Assembly (NCBI RefSeq): GCF_043195095.1
Contig: NZ_JBAFWN010000004.1
Origin: NCEH01 sp043195095
Lineage (GTDB): Bacteria > Pseudomonadota > Alphaproteobacteria > Rhizobiales > Xanthobacteraceae
Strand: one strand, 5' to 3'
DNA length: 64,000 nt
This document shows, one piece after another, positions 62,888 to 64,000 of this stretch (the stretch's first letter is position 1; every line of letters begins with the position of its first letter). Position numbers and translations under genes: made by a program. Under the pieces are notes generated by a model. The model worked only from the letters and a program-made list of their open reading frames with translations, had not been told where the DNA came from and made no database searches.

Positions 62888-63781
62888 TCAGGTTCCTGCA
62901 GTCGTGACGGACTTCCGGATGCGGCACTCGGAGTGAACGATCTCGACGCCGTTATAGCCGTTTGCAGCCAACATGCCGGCGACGTCATCTATGGACAGTG
63001 TGCACATCGGACCGATGATTACCCGCGCGATCGCGCCACGATGCTTGTCGTCGCCGTCCCGGTACCGACCGAACTGGAACGGCAGGTAACTCACCTCGCC
63101 ACCGGCCCCGGTGCGGGTCGACGGGGTGATCCACTCATTGACGTCGCCGTCATCGGACACCAGGGCGCCGTCCGCCGGATCAGGCTCCTCCCTGGTCTGC
63201 AAGTGAATCATCCGGATCTCGCGTTCATAGGCCCAGGTGTGATGCTTGAGCGCAGTGATGGCGGTAAAGGCGTCCACGGAGGCCTGCGTCCAAAACTGCT
63301 CATTTGGGACGCCCCCCTTGGGATCGTGAGTAGCCGCTATCTTGAGAACCTTCGACCGGAACGCTTCTGGTGTGTTGTCAGAGAGGTAGTTTGCCTGCTG
63401 CAACCGGGCTTGAATGTCATTGATCGCCGTCGGCTTGAACCCGACCGATAACCCGACGTATCCCGTGTACTCGTTCCACAATGGGAGGTCGTCCCCGACC
63501 AGAGAAAAGCAACAGCAGAACGCTTGGTGGCTCTCTCGCAATGCCGTCAGCCTGCCGGCCAAGATCGACAGGAAGAAGCCGCGATGGCCTTTGTATTCGT
63601 TATGGCGTACCGCCTTGAGGGCTTCAACGAAGTGTTCGAATCCTAGATCCAACTCCCGAGGGTCGTTCATCTGCGTCAGGTCGTTGAACCAGAGCACCTT
63701 CGATTTCAAGATGCCTTCGAAGCCAGCGGGGCTTGTGAAATGATAGAGTGGCTGACGCGGCTGGTATTCAAGTAGCGCCAT
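62888..63781 (-). CDS. DUF2971 family protein
   Basis: A 297-aa protein. LYHFTSPAGFEGILKSKVLWFNDLTQMNDPREL with His14 is the DUF2971 signature; DLPLWNEYTGYVGLSVGF and HTWAYEREIRMIHL complete it. His, Tyr and Glu in these three blocks recall the H-Y-E triad of ADP-ribosyltransferases, but this fold assignment is inference. Members are common in defence islands. It starts 3 bases after the stop of the truncated gene behind it, so they are co-transcribed. Confidence 0.8.
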   Translation of the reverse strand: MALLEYQPRQPLYHFTSPAGFEGILKSKVLWFNDLTQMNDPRELDLGFEHFVEALKAVRHNEYKGHRGFFLSILAGRLTALRESHQAFCCCFSLVGDDLPLWNEYTGYVGLSVGFKPTAINDIQARLQQANYLSDNTPEAFRSKVLKIAATHDPKGGVPNEQFWTQASVDAFTAITALKHHTWAYEREIRMIHLQTREEPDPADGALVSDDGDVNEWITPSTRTGAGGEVSYLPFQFGRYRDGDDKHRGAIARVIIGPMCTLSIDDVAGMLAANGYNGVEIVHSECRIRKSVTTAGT

Positions 63782-63784
63782 CAG

Positions 63785-64000
63785 CTACTCTCCCTCGACG
63801 GTCAGAAAATCTAACATGCGCTTCCAGTCCGCCGGCAGGGCCGGGGAGCTACCGGGGTCCAGTGCGGTCACACGGAGTTGGTTAGACTGGATCGAGTATT
63901 GAGCTACCTGATCGACGAACGACCAGTTATCGCCGAGGATCTTCATCGCCAGCGCTAGATAGCCGTTGAAATTCACGGCGTGGCCGGAATTTCGGATGAA
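63785..64000 (-). CDS. hypothetical protein, 5' end outside the window
   Basis: The frame is open to the last base; 71 residues of the C-terminus are visible (FIRNSGHAVNFNGYLALAM.. to ..MLDFLTVEGE). An in-frame GTG at 63976 is not taken as the start because the frame continues upstream. It ends 3 bases before the DUF2971 gene. No family is recognised. Confidence 0.55.
   Translation of the reverse strand, partial: FIRNSGHAVNFNGYLALAMKILGDNWSFVDQVAQYSIQSNQLRVTALDPGSSPALPADWKRMLDFLTVEGE

Noticed and set aside
48449..64000. A second copy of the tRNA-Ala 3' end (attR) inside the window
   Set aside because: Scanning for GGTTCGATTCCG and CTGGCTCCACCA downstream of the integrase found no copy, so the far end is assumed outside the window.

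Overview
The window is high-GC alphaproteobacterial chromosome. An inference from gene content is a Hyphomicrobiales lineage near Xanthobacter, Azorhizobium or Ancylobacter: a class II (CP4-like) AroA beside Cmk, an FYDLN/TIGR02300 acidic protein, an extensin-family lipoprotein, an aerobic CobGNW-type cobalamin cluster, a glycine-cleavage operon with split GcvPA/GcvPB, and a palindromic parS site that suggests an origin-proximal position. No rRNA or 16S is present, so the species is not fixed.

Bases 1-29,735 are core chromosome: the 3' part of an RluA-family pseudouridine synthase, rpoH, an extensin-like lipoprotein, a lactate permease, gcvT-gcvH-gcvPA-gcvPB behind a tandem glycine riboswitch, a lipoprotein, a paired M16 peptidase operon, a DUF3035-like protein with lspA and ileS, glnK-amtB behind a sigma-54-like promoter, tesB, a UbiH-family hydroxylase, parS, an alpha/beta hydrolase with a Trm112-like protein, an EamA transporter, and hisS. 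Bases 28,560-44,790 hold most of the corrin-ring pathway (cbiD, cobM, cobE, cobL, cobK, cobJ, cobI, cobH, cobG, cobN, cobW, DUF1636), interrupted by a frameshifted IS110 element and led on the minus strand by a cobalamin riboswitch. cmk-aroA, the divergent FYDLN gene and two tRNA-Ala(GGC) genes follow.

From the second tRNA-Ala (48,448) to the window end is a genomic island of lower GC: a P4-type tyrosine integrase, an AlpA-like regulator, a possible HUH replication-type protein, a minus-strand pair of unrecognised genes, and, divergent from them, a two-gene operon whose first product (1453 aa) joins a Cap4/DUF4297-like nuclease domain to a STAND NTPase core and a long helical C-terminus. This is the architecture of Avs-type anti-phage sensors, and the overlapping 481-aa second gene is an unrecognised partner. 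A DUF2971 gene and a truncated gene follow. The far attachment site lies outside the window.

A second theme is repeat invasion. A C/G-rich palindrome family (core CCCTCTCCCGC..GCGGGGGAGGG) occurs in many intergenic gaps. At three places it sits inside locally duplicated segments: one copies the 3' end of hisS (222-bp offset), one copies the 3' end of cmk (275-bp offset), and one lies inside cobG, where about 1.2 kb of tandem units with spacings divisible by three adds roughly 400 residues without breaking the frame. A different REP-like repeat is inserted in frame in cobN, and another copy is the insertion target of the IS110 element.
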